Source: Rhizobium sp. L1K21 (GTDB lineage Bacteria > Pseudomonadota > Alphaproteobacteria > Rhizobiales > Rhizobiaceae). Taken from it: a DNA stretch of 64,000 bases. How positions within the stretch are numbered: the stretch's first letter is position 1; each line of letters begins with the position of its first letter. Both the position numbers and the translations under genes were made by a program. The stretch lies in assembly GCF_024055895.1 (NCBI RefSeq), contig NZ_JAMXLE010000001.1, forward strand, positions 1,116,001 to 1,180,000, given 5' to 3'. Below are positions 21,140-32,618 of the stretch, one piece after another. A model generated the notes under the pieces. That model was given only the letters and a program-made list of their open reading frames with translations. It was not told the DNA's origin and ran no database searches.

Positions 21140-22096
21140 ATGACTGTTGATTTTCTTGGGTTTCAGAACACGATTGCCAGACCTTTCACCTTGCATGGTG
21201 TTGGTGTGCATAGCGGCAGCGATGTGAGTGTAACCCTTTATCCGGCGGAAGCGGGCAGTGGCGTGGTTTTTCGCCGCGTTTATGAAGACGGTTCTCATAC
21301 GGAGATGAAGGCTGCTGTTTCCGAAGTCGGTGGTACGGATCACTGCACGATGCTCGGCTTTTCTCCCGACACCTCCATTGCGATGATCGAGCATTTGATG
21401 GCTGCGCTTTATGCGCTTGCTATCGACAATGTTCTCGTTGAGGTAACAGGTGAGGAAGTGCCGGTTCTGGACGGCAGTTCGGCAGTCTATATTGATGAAA
21501 TCGAAGCTGTTGGCATCCGTTCGCTCGGCGTCAAGCGCCGTTACATCCGTGTGAAACAGCGCGTGCGTGTTTCCGAAGGTGATTCCTGGGCGGAATTCCT
21601 ACCCTATGATGGAACCCGCTTTGAGGTGGATGTCGATTACAAGACCCCGCTCATTGGACATCAGCACTGGGAAGGCAATCTCACCCCTTCGGTTTTCAAG
21701 CGTGAACTGTCGCGGGCCCGTACATTCGGTTTCATGGCGGATGTGGAGCGGCTCTGGGCTGCCGGTCTGGCGCTCGGTTCGTCACTGGAAAATTCCGTGG
21801 TCATTTCCGTCGATCACAAGGTCATCAATGTGGAAGGGCTGCGTTATCCCGGTGACGAATTTGTTCGCCACAAGGCACTCGACGCCGTTGGCGATCTGGC
21901 GCTTGCCGGCTCACAGTTTATCGGTTGCTTCCGCTCCTATCGCGGTGGGCATCGGATGAATGCGATGGCTCTGAAAGCGCTTTTGAACAACCGTTCTGCC
22001 TATGAAGTCGTGGAAGCGCCGGCTGCCAGCCCGAAGGTTGCCCCGCGTGAATTCATTGCGGTCAACGCGCCCGAATTTGCTCCCTGGATGGCCTGA
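21140..22096 (+). CDS. lpxC: UDP-3-O-acyl-N-acetylglucosamine deacetylase LpxC
   Basis: Zinc enzyme for the committed step of lipid A synthesis. Family motifs: TLHGVGVHSG near the N-terminus, the zinc site MIEHLMAALYAL, ENSVV, and the C-terminal RYPGDEFVRHKALDAVGDLAL with the second zinc His and Asp, followed by GHRMNA. Length 318 residues from the ATG at 21140, which starts the typical N-terminus MTVDFLGFQNTIA. Separated from ftsZ by a terminator, so it has its own promoter. Confidence 0.95.
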   Translation: MTVDFLGFQNTIARPFTLHGVGVHSGSDVSVTLYPAEAGSGVVFRRVYEDGSHTEMKAAVSEVGGTDHCTMLGFSPDTSIAMIEHLMAALYALAIDNVLVEVTGEEVPVLDGSSAVYIDEIEAVGIRSLGVKRRYIRVKQRVRVSEGDSWAEFLPYDGTRFEVDVDYKTPLIGHQHWEGNLTPSVFKRELSRARTFGFMADVERLWAAGLALGSSLENSVVISVDHKVINVEGLRYPGDEFVRHKALDAVGDLALAGSQFIGCFRSYRGGHRMNAMALKALLNNRSAYEVVEAPAASPKVAPREFIAVNAPEFAPWMA

Positions 22097-22251
22097 GCGG
22101 CAACCCGGGGAGGTTTTTCCGCCTCAATTCTTCTTTATGTGCCATAAATTTGCGCCATTACGGCTCCATGGCGTTGCTCTCTGACATGGTTTAGAGATAG
22201 AAACGCCAACCGATCAGGTGCCGCAAAGGGCCTGAAGAACTGGAAAAGTTT

Positions 22252-23130
22252 ATGGAATCAGCGCGGATGTTTGTCATGGGTAACGGAGTTCGGTCTATCT
22301 GCGTCGCGATTGTACTGGGCCTTATGGGGCTGACGCTGGCGGCGTGTAACTCTGATCCTGATCTCGATATCACCAAGCTCGGGTTGGATACGGATCCGCC
22401 GGACACGCTTTATAATCAGGGTCTTGCCAATTTGAATGCAGGAAAGCTCGGGGAGGCGGACGCCAAGTTTCAGGCGATCGACAAATACCACCCGTTTTCC
22501 GAATATTCGCGCAAGGGCCTGGTGATGAGCGCGTTCGTTCGTTACCGGATGGGACGTTATGACGATGCCATCAGTGCTTCGAAGCGGTATATGTCGCTTT
22601 ATCCGCAGGCTGAAGACGCTGACTATGCGCTCTATCTGCAGGGACTTTCCTATTACAAGAAAATCCCCGATGTGACGCAGGATCAGGCCTATTCAGGCGA
22701 GACGATCCGGGCGATGTCCGAGCTTATCAAGGATTACCCCGATTCCGAGTATGTGCCGGATGCACGCGAGAAGATGCGTGCTGCGCGTGACCAGCTGGCC
22801 GGAAAGGAAATGCAGGTCGGGCGCTATTATCAGGAGCGCAAGGAATATCTGGCTGCCATTGCCCGTTACCGCAATGTGGTTGAGCATTATCAGCAGACAA
22901 ACCAGATCGAAGAGGCTTTGGCCCGGCTGGTTGAATCTTACTATGCTCTCGGCCTCAACTCGGAGGCGCAGACGGCTGCGGCGGTTCTCGGTGCCAACTA
23001 TCCCGACAGCCAGTGGTATGCTGATTCTTATAAGCTTCTGCAGAGCGGCGGTCTGGAGCCGCGTGAAAATCGCGGTTCGTGGATATCACGCGTGGCCAAG
23101 CAGTTGGTTCTTGGCGAAAAAACGCCCTGA
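22252..23130 (+). CDS. bamD: Outer membrane assembly lipoprotein BamD
   Basis: Lipoprotein of the BAM complex that inserts outer membrane proteins. The N-terminus has a signal peptide ending in the lipobox LAAC (lipidated Cys32), followed by tetratricopeptide-like repeats ([25 protein letters not shown]-type helices) over about 60-250. Length 292 residues. In-frame ATGs at 22267 and 22276 are alternative starts and would give a shorter signal peptide. It lies between lpxC and recN, an arrangement typical of alphaproteobacteria. Confidence 0.92.
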   Translation: MESARMFVMGNGVRSICVAIVLGLMGLTLAACNSDPDLDITKLGLDTDPPDTLYNQGLANLNAGKLGEADAKFQAIDKYHPFSEYSRKGLVMSAFVRYRMGRYDDAISASKRYMSLYPQAEDADYALYLQGLSYYKKIPDVTQDQAYSGETIRAMSELIKDYPDSEYVPDAREKMRAARDQLAGKEMQVGRYYQERKEYLAAIARYRNVVEHYQQTNQIEEALARLVESYYALGLNSEAQTAAAVLGANYPDSQWYADSYKLLQSGGLEPRENRGSWISRVAKQLVLGEKTP

Positions 23131-23163
23131 TTTTGAAATCGAACACTATTTGACCGTTGAAAA

Positions 23164-23193
23164 TACACCCGGAATCTCCAAGTTCCGGGTGTA
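23164..23193. other. Perfect inverted repeat between bamD and recN
   Basis: An 11-bp perfect stem (TACACCCGGAA / TTCCGGGTGTA) with an 8-base loop lies 34 bases after the bamD stop. No T-run follows on either strand, so it is not a normal intrinsic terminator. It could protect the bamD mRNA 3' end or act as a protein site. Confidence 0.5.
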
Positions 23194-23303
23194 AGCCGTC
23201 TTCGGGCATGTTAAAGCAGGAATCATCTGCGTGCGGGCCGGGCTTGGAGGCGTTGGTGGTTCGCGCGGCAGTTTGTTGAACTCGTCATCTTGGTAGAACA
23301 CTC

Positions 23304-24971
23304 ATGCTCGCCCAGTTGTCGATCCGCGATATCGTTCTGATCGAGCGGCTTGACCTTGAATTCAGTCCAGGCCTTGCGGTGCTCACCGGTGAAACCGGTG
23401 CCGGCAAATCCATTCTGCTGGACAGCTTGTCGCTGGCGCTCGGCGGACGCGGCGATGGCGGTCTTGTGCGGCATGGGCAGGACAAGGGGCAGGTGACGGC
23501 GGTTTTCGATTTGCCGATGAACCATCCCGCGCGTGAACAGCTGCGGGAAAACGGCATTGACGACGATGGCGACCTCATTCTGCGCCGCGTGCAATCTGCC
23601 GATGGGCGCACCAAGGCTTATGTGAATGACCAGCCGGTGAGCGTGCAGATGATGCGCGCGCTCGGCAATCTGCTTGTGGAAATTCATGGGCAGCATGATG
23701 ATCGCGCGCTTGTCGATCAGCATGCACACAGAATGCTGCTCGATGCATTTGCCGGCTTGACGGGCGAGGCAGAGGCTGTCTCCGCCGACTGGCGCGGCTG
23801 GAAGGATGCCGAACGAAAGCTCAAGGCGCATCGCGAAAAGGTTGAAGCGGCAGCACGCGAGGCTGATTTCCTGCGCTCGTCCGTGGAAGAACTTGAAATT
23901 CTCTCTCCCAGGGACGGCGAGGAAGAGGAACTCGCGGAGCGGCGCGTGACGATGCAGAAGGCCGAGCGGATTGCGGGTGATATTTCCGAAGCCTCCGATT
24001 ATCTGAACGGCCAGAATTCGCCGGTTCCGGAGCTTGCCTCGCTGATGCGCCGGCTGGAGCGCAAGAGTGCCGAGGCACCGGGTCTTCTGGAGACGGTTGT
24101 CGAGCTGATTGATGGTGCCTTGAACCAGCTTTCCGACGCCCAGATGGAGGTTGAGGCTGCCCTTCGGCGTACCGAGTTCGACCCCCGCGAACTGGAGCAG
24201 ACGGAAGAGCGGCTCTTTGCTTTGCGGGCGGCGTCTCGCAAATACAATGTCCCCGTTTCGGGCCTGCCGGCGCTGGCCGAGCGCATGATATCGGATCTTG
24301 CCGACCTTGATGCCGGGGAGGAGAAACTCGGCCTTCTGGAAAAGCAGGCCGAGGCTGCCAGGAAGACCTATTTTGACGCCGCGCGCGCGCTGTCTGAAAA
24401 GCGGCACAACGCGGCGGAAGCACTTTCGGATGCCGTGATGGCGGAATTGCCGGCGCTGAAGCTCGAGCGGGCGCGCTTCTTCGTCCATATTGAAAGCGAC
24501 GAGGCCGGGGCTGCGGCAAGCGGGCTGGATGCGGTGGAATTTCACGTTCAGACCAACCCCGGAACGCGGCCGGGTTCCATCATGAAAGTGGCATCCGGTG
24601 GTGAGCTTTCGCGCTTCCTGTTGGCCCTGAAAGTGGCGTTGGCGGATCGCGGTTCGGCACCGACACTGGTGTTCGACGAGATCGATACAGGGGTGGGTGG
24701 GGCTGTGGCCGATGCGATCGGTCAGCGCTTGAAGCGCCTTTCGGAGACTGTGCAGGTTCTCTCCGTCACCCATGCGCCGCAGGTGGCTGCCCGTGCTTCC
24801 ACCCATTTCCTGATTTCCAAGGGCCCGAGCGCCGACGACGACGGCAAAATTGCCACGCAGGTGACCACCATGAATGATGGTGACCGCCGCGAGGAGATTG
24901 CCCGGATGCTGGCCGGTGCGAAAGTGACCGAAGAGGCCAGGGCGGCGGCTGCCAGCCTGCTTGGCGGTTGA
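23304..24971 (+). CDS. recN: DNA repair protein RecN
   Basis: SMC-like ATPase that acts at double-strand breaks. Walker A GETGAGKS is at residues 28-35. A long coiled-coil middle contains many Glu/Arg/Ala heptads, and the C-terminal half carries the ABC signature (ASGGELSRF), Walker B (LVFDEIDTGVGG) and the SVTHAPQVAA switch. The 555-residue length is normal. It starts at the ATG at 23304, 173 bases after bamD, with only a weak ribosome binding site. No LexA-type box was recognised upstream. Confidence 0.95.
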   Translation: MLAQLSIRDIVLIERLDLEFSPGLAVLTGETGAGKSILLDSLSLALGGRGDGGLVRHGQDKGQVTAVFDLPMNHPAREQLRENGIDDDGDLILRRVQSADGRTKAYVNDQPVSVQMMRALGNLLVEIHGQHDDRALVDQHAHRMLLDAFAGLTGEAEAVSADWRGWKDAERKLKAHREKVEAAAREADFLRSSVEELEILSPRDGEEEELAERRVTMQKAERIAGDISEASDYLNGQNSPVPELASLMRRLERKSAEAPGLLETVVELIDGALNQLSDAQMEVEAALRRTEFDPRELEQTEERLFALRAASRKYNVPVSGLPALAERMISDLADLDAGEEKLGLLEKQAEAARKTYFDAARALSEKRHNAAEALSDAVMAELPALKLERARFFVHIESDEAGAAASGLDAVEFHVQTNPGTRPGSIMKVASGGELSRFLLALKVALADRGSAPTLVFDEIDTGVGGAVADAIGQRLKRLSETVQVLSVTHAPQVAARASTHFLISKGPSADDDGKIATQVTTMNDGDRREEIARMLAGAKVTEEARAAAASLLGG

Positions 24972-25040
24972 AAATCGCATTCTCGCATTGCCGGGGCTGC
25001 GATTGCGGTCTAAAAATCTGGTCTCATCTCATCGGATTAA

Positions 25041-28307
<3,267 letters not shown>

Positions 28308-28898
28308 TTGAAAGCAATTGCTATCGACTTTGAAACCGCGAGTGAGGAGCGGGGGAGTGCCTGCTCCATCGGGCTCGCCTTCATCGAAAACGGTGAGGTC
28401 ATTCGTGTTGAAGAGCGGTTGATCCGGCCGAAATCCATGCGCTTTTCGCCGATGAATATATCCATCCATGGTATTCGGCCTGAACATGTGGAGCATGCGC
28501 CGGAATTTCCCGAGATTCTCGACGAGTTTATCGATGATTTCCGCGGCGGGCTTTTGCTGGCGCACAATGCCGCATTCGATATGAGTGTCTTGCGCGGTGC
28601 CTGTGATACCTATCGCATGAGCTATCCCGAGCTTGGCTATCTGTGCACGGTGAAAATGTCGCAGAAAGTCTGGCCGCATCTGATATCGCACAAGCTGAAT
28701 GTGCTGGCTGAACATATGCAATTGCGCTTCGTGCATCACAATGCGAAAGAAGACGCCATCGTTTGCGGGCTTGCGGCAATTTCGATGGCGCGTGAAATCG
28801 GGGCTCTTTCCTTTGCAGATGTTCCACCAAAGATCGGCATGCGGGTCGGGCGTCTGACCAAGCGGGGTTACGAGCCCTGTTCGATTGCGCGCTTTTGA
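28308..28898 (+). CDS. DEDDh-type 3'-5' exonuclease
   Basis: DnaQ-like exonuclease of 196 residues. The Exo I motif DFETA (residues 6-10) gives the first two acidic residues, ISIHGI is typical of the family, LLLAHNAAFDMSVL is Exo II, and HNAKEDA provides the catalytic His and Asp of Exo III. The only possible start is TTG at 28308, because an in-frame stop lies 12 bases upstream and Exo I begins at once. No good ribosome binding site is visible. The gene starts exactly where the AT-rich block ends, so its natural 5' region may have been lost or replaced. Confidence 0.88.
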   Translation: MKAIAIDFETASEERGSACSIGLAFIENGEVIRVEERLIRPKSMRFSPMNISIHGIRPEHVEHAPEFPEILDEFIDDFRGGLLLAHNAAFDMSVLRGACDTYRMSYPELGYLCTVKMSQKVWPHLISHKLNVLAEHMQLRFVHHNAKEDAIVCGLAAISMAREIGALSFADVPPKIGMRVGRLTKRGYEPCSIARF

Positions 28899-29170
28899 AC
28901 GGCATACGTTGTTCCCGCGGTAACAATGCGGCCTCGATCCGTATGCCATAAGACCTGTGCCGGTGGGCGGTGCTGACTTCAAAAGGGGCGCGGCGGATCG
29001 GCGACGCGGCCGGTTCTTGGCGGGGTATCGTCCCACTCCTGTCATGTCCGGTCGCGTTTTGAACTGCGCTGACGATCAATTCGTTCAAGACGCGATCGAT
29101 CCGATGAGATTATTGTTGCTTCAAAGAAATTGAATTGTGCATTGCGGTGAGGCCGTTCTATTGAACATTC
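28899..29170. other. Intergenic region with nested inverted repeat
   Basis: About 270 bases without a supported gene. Right after the exonuclease stop lie GGCATACG (28901-28908) and its complement CGTATGCC (28940-28947). Inside them is a near-perfect 18-base palindrome TTGTTCCCGCGGTAACAA (28909-28926) with a central CG, the shape of a LacI-family operator. No regulator gene of that family is in the window. The rest shows nothing recognisable and presumably includes the azlC promoter. Confidence 0.4.
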
Positions 29171-29902
29171 ATGAGTGGACGAATGAGTGAATTCTGGCGC
29201 GGCGCGCGCCATTCGGTACCGATTGTGCTTTCAACGGCGCCTTTTGGCGCGCTGTTTGGCGCTATTGCAGTCGATAATGGTTTGACTGTGGGCGAAGCGA
29301 CGCTGATGAGCATGAGCGTTTTCGCCGGCGCCAGCCAGATCGTGGGTATGGACCTATTCGGCAAGCACGTTCCGGGCTGGCTGATCGTCCTGTCGATTTT
29401 TGCAGTCAATTTTCGCCACGTGCTCTATTCTGCAGCTCTTGTTCGCTATGTGAGCCATTTCAGTGCGTTGCAGAGATATGTCTCCTTCTTCTTCATGACC
29501 GATCCGCAATTTGCGGAAACCGCTCGGGAAAGCCGTTCCAACCCGCCAGTCAGTTTCTGGTGGTATATGGGGATGGCTTTGACCATCTATATTCTTTGGG
29601 CGCTTTTCAGCTTCGTTGGCGCTTATCTCGGCGGCCTCATCGGCGATCCCAAGGCCATTGCACTCGACGTTCTGCTGCCGGTCTATTTCCTCGGTCTCGT
29701 TATGGGGTTTCGCAAGCAGCATGGCTGGCTGCCGATTGTCATTGCCAGCGCGGTGGGTTCCATGGTTGGCATGTATCTCTTCGGTTCGCCCTGGCATGTC
29801 ACCTCCGGCGCACTTGTCGGTGTCGTGGTGGGCGCGCTTCTGCCACCTAAAAATCATGTCAAGCCTGTTGATCCGGCTGACCTGGCGGGCGAGGAGGTAT
29901 GA
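29171..29902 (+). CDS. azlC: AzlC family branched-chain amino acid exporter, large subunit
   Basis: Inner-membrane subunit of the AzlCD exporter (known for leucine analogues and branched-chain amino acids). The 243-residue protein has about five to six hydrophobic segments and family stretches STAPFGALFGA and SVFAGASQIVGMD. Start at ATG 29171; ATG 29183 is a possible alternative. The stop overlaps the azlD start, so the two subunits are translated together. Confidence 0.9.
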   Translation: MSGRMSEFWRGARHSVPIVLSTAPFGALFGAIAVDNGLTVGEATLMSMSVFAGASQIVGMDLFGKHVPGWLIVLSIFAVNFRHVLYSAALVRYVSHFSALQRYVSFFFMTDPQFAETARESRSNPPVSFWWYMGMALTIYILWALFSFVGAYLGGLIGDPKAIALDVLLPVYFLGLVMGFRKQHGWLPIVIASAVGSMVGMYLFGSPWHVTSGALVGVVVGALLPPKNHVKPVDPADLAGEEV

Positions 29903-30210
29903 TGGAGCTTTTCCGCACCGATATCATCCTCATTATCCTGGCTGCCGGTGTGGCAACCTACCTGACCCGCATTGGCGGTTATCTGGTTCTGGCGCGGTTC
30001 AAGAATATTCCGCCGCGTGTGGAAGCGGCCCTGGATGCCGTGCCCGCAGCGGTCCTGACCTCCATCGTCGCCCCGGCTGCCATGACCGGCGGGTGGGAAG
30101 TGTCGGTGGTCATCCTGGCTGCCTTCGTGCTCGGTTTCAAGCTTTCCGGTTTGCGGCTGCTTTTCTTCGGCTGGGCGCTCGCCATGGTCTTGCGGCACGC
30201 GCCATTCTAA
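29899..30210 (+). CDS. azlD: AzlD family branched-chain amino acid exporter, small subunit
   Basis: Small membrane partner of AzlC, 103 residues and three hydrophobic segments, with the family motif TYLTRIGGYL near the N-terminus. Two ATGs occur in tandem (29899 and 29902). The second has better spacing from GAGGAGG at 29891-29897 and may be the real start. The 3' end overlaps the convergent aminopeptidase gene by four bases. Confidence 0.9.
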   Translation: MMELFRTDIILIILAAGVATYLTRIGGYLVLARFKNIPPRVEAALDAVPAAVLTSIVAPAAMTGGWEVSVVILAAFVLGFKLSGLRLLFFGWALAMVLRHAPF

Positions 30211-32039
30211 TCAAATGATGCCGTTGCGCTTTCGAGCCAGGCTCTGATCTCCGGCGCATCGATAAAGGGCAGGAGATTTTCACGCGTTTGTGCGTGGTAG
30301 CTGTCCAGCCATTGCAATTCCTCGCGTGTGAGCAACTCCGTCATTACCAGACGGCGATCAATGGGGCACCAGGTCAGCGTTTCAAACCCGTGCATGGCAG
30401 TTTCGCCGCCTTCGATGGCTTCGGCCTCTGTCACCACGATCAGATTTTCAATGCGGATGCCGAAGGCACCGGGTCGATAATAGCCGGGCTCATTGGAGAG
30501 GATCATACCCGGATGCAGGATCTGCATCGCAGCCCTTGATATGCGCTGGGGGCCTTCGTGGACGGAGAGATAGGAACCCACGCCGTGGCCGGTTCCGTGG
30601 CCATAATCCGCACCGGCTTTCCACAGCGCAATGCGGGCGAGGGGATCGAGATCGACGCCGCGCGTGCCGACTGGAAAACGGGCCATGGAAATCGCGATCA
30701 TGCCTTTCAGCACCAGTGTGAAGAAACGGCGCTCGTCTTCGCCCACTGCACCGATTGCTACCGTTCGGGTAATGTCGGTCGTGCCGTTCTGATATTGCCC
30801 GCCGGAATCAACAAGGTAGAGGCTGCCCGGTTCAAGCTTGCGGTTGGTGGCGGTGGTTACCCGGTAGTGGATGATTGCCCCGTTGCTGCCCGCGCCAGAA
30901 ATCGTGTCGAAGGATATGTCCTTGAGCGGATTTTGGGCGCGCTCACCGACCGACTTGCGGCAGGCTTCCAGCTTTTGTGCGGCTTCAATCTCCGTAATGG
31001 TCGTGGGTGCCTGTTGATCCAGCCAATAGAGAAACTCGACCATCGCGGCCCCGTCCTGCAGATGCGCGCGGCGCGAACCTTCCTGTTCGGCCTTGGTCTT
31101 GATGGCGCGGGGCAGGGCGCAGGGGTCGTTGCCTTCCTTCAGTTTGCCACCGTTCTTCTCGATTTCTTCAACCAGCGCGTAGGGCGTGATGGCCGGATCG
31201 ATCAGAATGGCTGCGCCGTTTTTCGCAAGGTTCTGCAGCGTCTCTTCGAGCGCTGAGGGCGGCAGGAGCGTTGCAATCTGGGTGAGGTATGCTTCTTCCT
31301 CTATGCCGAGTTTTGCCCTGTCGATGAAGAGTTCGGCGCTGCCATCGACGTTGACGATGGCGCGGGCCAGCGGATGAGGCGTGTGCGGCACATCGCTGCC
31401 GCGAATGTTGAATGCCCAGGCAACAGAGGAGGGATCGCAGATCAGCACGGCATCGAGCTTTTTCTCATGCAGATCGGCTGCGAGTTTGGCCAGCTTCTTT
31501 GTGGCCAGTTCACCGGCGAGATCGCTGGGCTGGATGGAGATGGCACCATTTGGAGGTGCCGGGCGGTCGTGCCAGATAAGATCAATCGGATTGTCCTTCA
31601 GGAGGATGACTTCGCCGCCTTTCTCTTCCAGAGCTTTCGAAAGTTTGCGGATTTCATCGGGCGTGTGCAGCCACGGATCAAGCCCCAGCCGGAAACCGCT
31701 CCGCGCATTGTCCTCCAGCCATTTGGCGGGGGGCTGATTTATCAGGTCACCCGCGGAGAAAATGGCGGGGTCGGTCTGTGCTGCAACCTGTGTCGTATAG
31801 CGTCCGTCAACAAAGACGATCGCCTGATCCTGGCAGATCAGCGCCACGCCCGCGGAACCGGTAAAGCCGGTGATCCAGGCCAGCCGTTCTGATGATGCCG
31901 GCACATATTCGCCCTGAAACTCATCGGCGCGTGGCACGAGAAGGCCATCAATGCCGAGGTCAGGCATGACCGCACGCAGGACTTTGATCCGCGGCGCAGC
32001 ATTTTCAGGGGAGGCGGTCACATCATAGGACTGGAACAT
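30207..32039 (-). CDS. Xaa-Pro aminopeptidase (M24B family)
   Basis: Metallopeptidase that removes an N-terminal residue before proline. The 610-residue form has two creatinase-like N-terminal domains and a C-terminal pita-bread domain, like eukaryotic-type aminopeptidase P1. The metal ligands are visible in order: Asp in LYLVDSGGQY, Asp in TTDITRT, His in GHGVGSYLSVHEGP, Glu in SNEPGYY and Glu in IRIENL. Cytoplasmic (no signal peptide). It is transcribed away from the small DUF1127-like gene and shares the 32040-32263 promoter region with it. Confidence 0.93.
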   Translation of the reverse strand: MFQSYDVTASPENAAPRIKVLRAVMPDLGIDGLLVPRADEFQGEYVPASSERLAWITGFTGSAGVALICQDQAIVFVDGRYTTQVAAQTDPAIFSAGDLINQPPAKWLEDNARSGFRLGLDPWLHTPDEIRKLSKALEEKGGEVILLKDNPIDLIWHDRPAPPNGAISIQPSDLAGELATKKLAKLAADLHEKKLDAVLICDPSSVAWAFNIRGSDVPHTPHPLARAIVNVDGSAELFIDRAKLGIEEEAYLTQIATLLPPSALEETLQNLAKNGAAILIDPAITPYALVEEIEKNGGKLKEGNDPCALPRAIKTKAEQEGSRRAHLQDGAAMVEFLYWLDQQAPTTITEIEAAQKLEACRKSVGERAQNPLKDISFDTISGAGSNGAIIHYRVTTATNRKLEPGSLYLVDSGGQYQNGTTDITRTVAIGAVGEDERRFFTLVLKGMIAISMARFPVGTRGVDLDPLARIALWKAGADYGHGTGHGVGSYLSVHEGPQRISRAAMQILHPGMILSNEPGYYRPGAFGIRIENLIVVTEAEAIEGGETAMHGFETLTWCPIDRRLVMTELLTREELQWLDSYHAQTRENLLPFIDAPEIRAWLESATASFD

Positions 32040-32263
32040 GGGCTTCTCTGCTGATCGAATATGTGTGATTCCTGTTTTAATGCGCTTAGGCCAACAGGCA
32101 AGCGCTGCCTGCAGAAATCCGATTCGCGATTTTTATCAGCCGGTCAATTATGCAAATGCTGCATAGCACATATGTTCAATGGGCGCTTTCGCACTGCAGC
32201 ATATGTACCTATATTCAAATCAACACAACGGAACAGCGAATTTTAACCGAAAGGAATGAAGAG
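32040..32263. promoter_or_regulatory. Divergent promoter region with an ATGCTGCA/TGCAGCAT dyad
   Basis: About 220 AT-rich bases between divergent genes. An 8-bp inverted repeat ATGCTGCA (32156-32163) / TGCAGCAT (32195-32202) frames a 31-base spacer that includes ACATATGT, and a second ATATGTA follows the right arm. This could be an operator for either gene. A plausible but unproven -10 lies in TATATT near 32210. Confidence 0.35.
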
Positions 32264-32413
32264 ATGTCTCTCCTCGGTAACGCAATGAAGAACATTATCG
32301 CAGCTCGCGAACGTCAGGCACAGCGCTATGTAGCGCGCGTGATGCAGGAAATGGGCCAGGAAGACGCCCGCGTCATGGGCCGCACCCGCTCCGACATTCT
32401 CGGCGGCCGTTAA
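32264..32413 (+). CDS. Small Arg-rich protein, DUF1127-like
   Basis: A 49-residue basic protein with nine Arg, starting at the ATG at 32264 behind AAAGGAATGAAGAG. An amphipathic helix (NAMKNIIAARERQAQRYVARVM) is followed by GRTRSDI near the C-terminus, which resembles the end of DUF1127 proteins (typically GLTRSDI). Assignment to that family is probable, not certain. Directly downstream is a structured RNA with three CCTCCTCCC-type sequences. In Rhodobacter sphaeroides a DUF1127 gene (ccaF1) is co-transcribed with the CcsR RNAs that carry the same motif, and its product binds RNA. The same arrangement here supports both calls. Confidence 0.7.
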   Translation: MSLLGNAMKNIIAARERQAQRYVARVMQEMGQEDARVMGRTRSDILGGR

Positions 32414-32420
32414 TATATAA

Positions 32421-32583
32421 GAATTCGTTTCCGGAATTCTCGCGCCCTTCTCCTCCTCCCATGGGCCTTGGATTTCGGGTTCGGAGCATCTGCCTATCCT
32501 CCTCCTCCCGATGGCAGATGCGATCAGCCAAGCTGATCCAAGGGCGACGCTACCTCCTCCCAGCGTCGCCCTTAATTTTTTTC
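32421..32583 (+). ncRNA. CcsR/cuckoo-like small RNA with three anti-Shine-Dalgarno loops
   Basis: Eight bases after the small gene comes a chain of hairpins. Three pyrimidine motifs complementary to Shine-Dalgarno sequences occur at 32450-32460 (CTCCTCCTCCC), 32498-32509 (CCTCCTCCTCCC) and 32553-32561 (CCTCCTCCC). The second lies in the 18-base loop of a perfect 9-bp stem (GCATCTGCC / GGCAGATGC, 32486-32521), and the third in the loop of the terminator. The first is in a weaker GCCC/GGGC loop. Loop-exposed CCUCCUCCC is the defining feature of the CcsR RNAs of Rhodobacter and the related cuckoo family of Rhizobiales. Probably processed from the small-gene transcript. Confidence 0.75.
32541..32582 (+). 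terminator. Terminator of the small gene/sRNA transcript
   Basis: A perfect 11-bp stem AGGGCGACGCT / AGCGTCGCCCT with a 10-base loop (ACCTCCTCCC) is followed by TAATTTTTTT. The loop holds the third anti-SD motif, so the terminator is part of the functional RNA. A further hairpin GATCAGC / GCTGATC (32522-32538) lies just before it. Confidence 0.9.
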
Positions 32584-32618
32584 TCAAATCGAAATAAATT
32601 TGATGACAGTTCCGAGGC

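Noticed and set aside
23223-24980. 585-codon open frame on the minus strand opposite recN
   Set aside because: It mirrors recN in the antisense frame and the translation has no family features; long antisense frames are common in GC-rich coding DNA.
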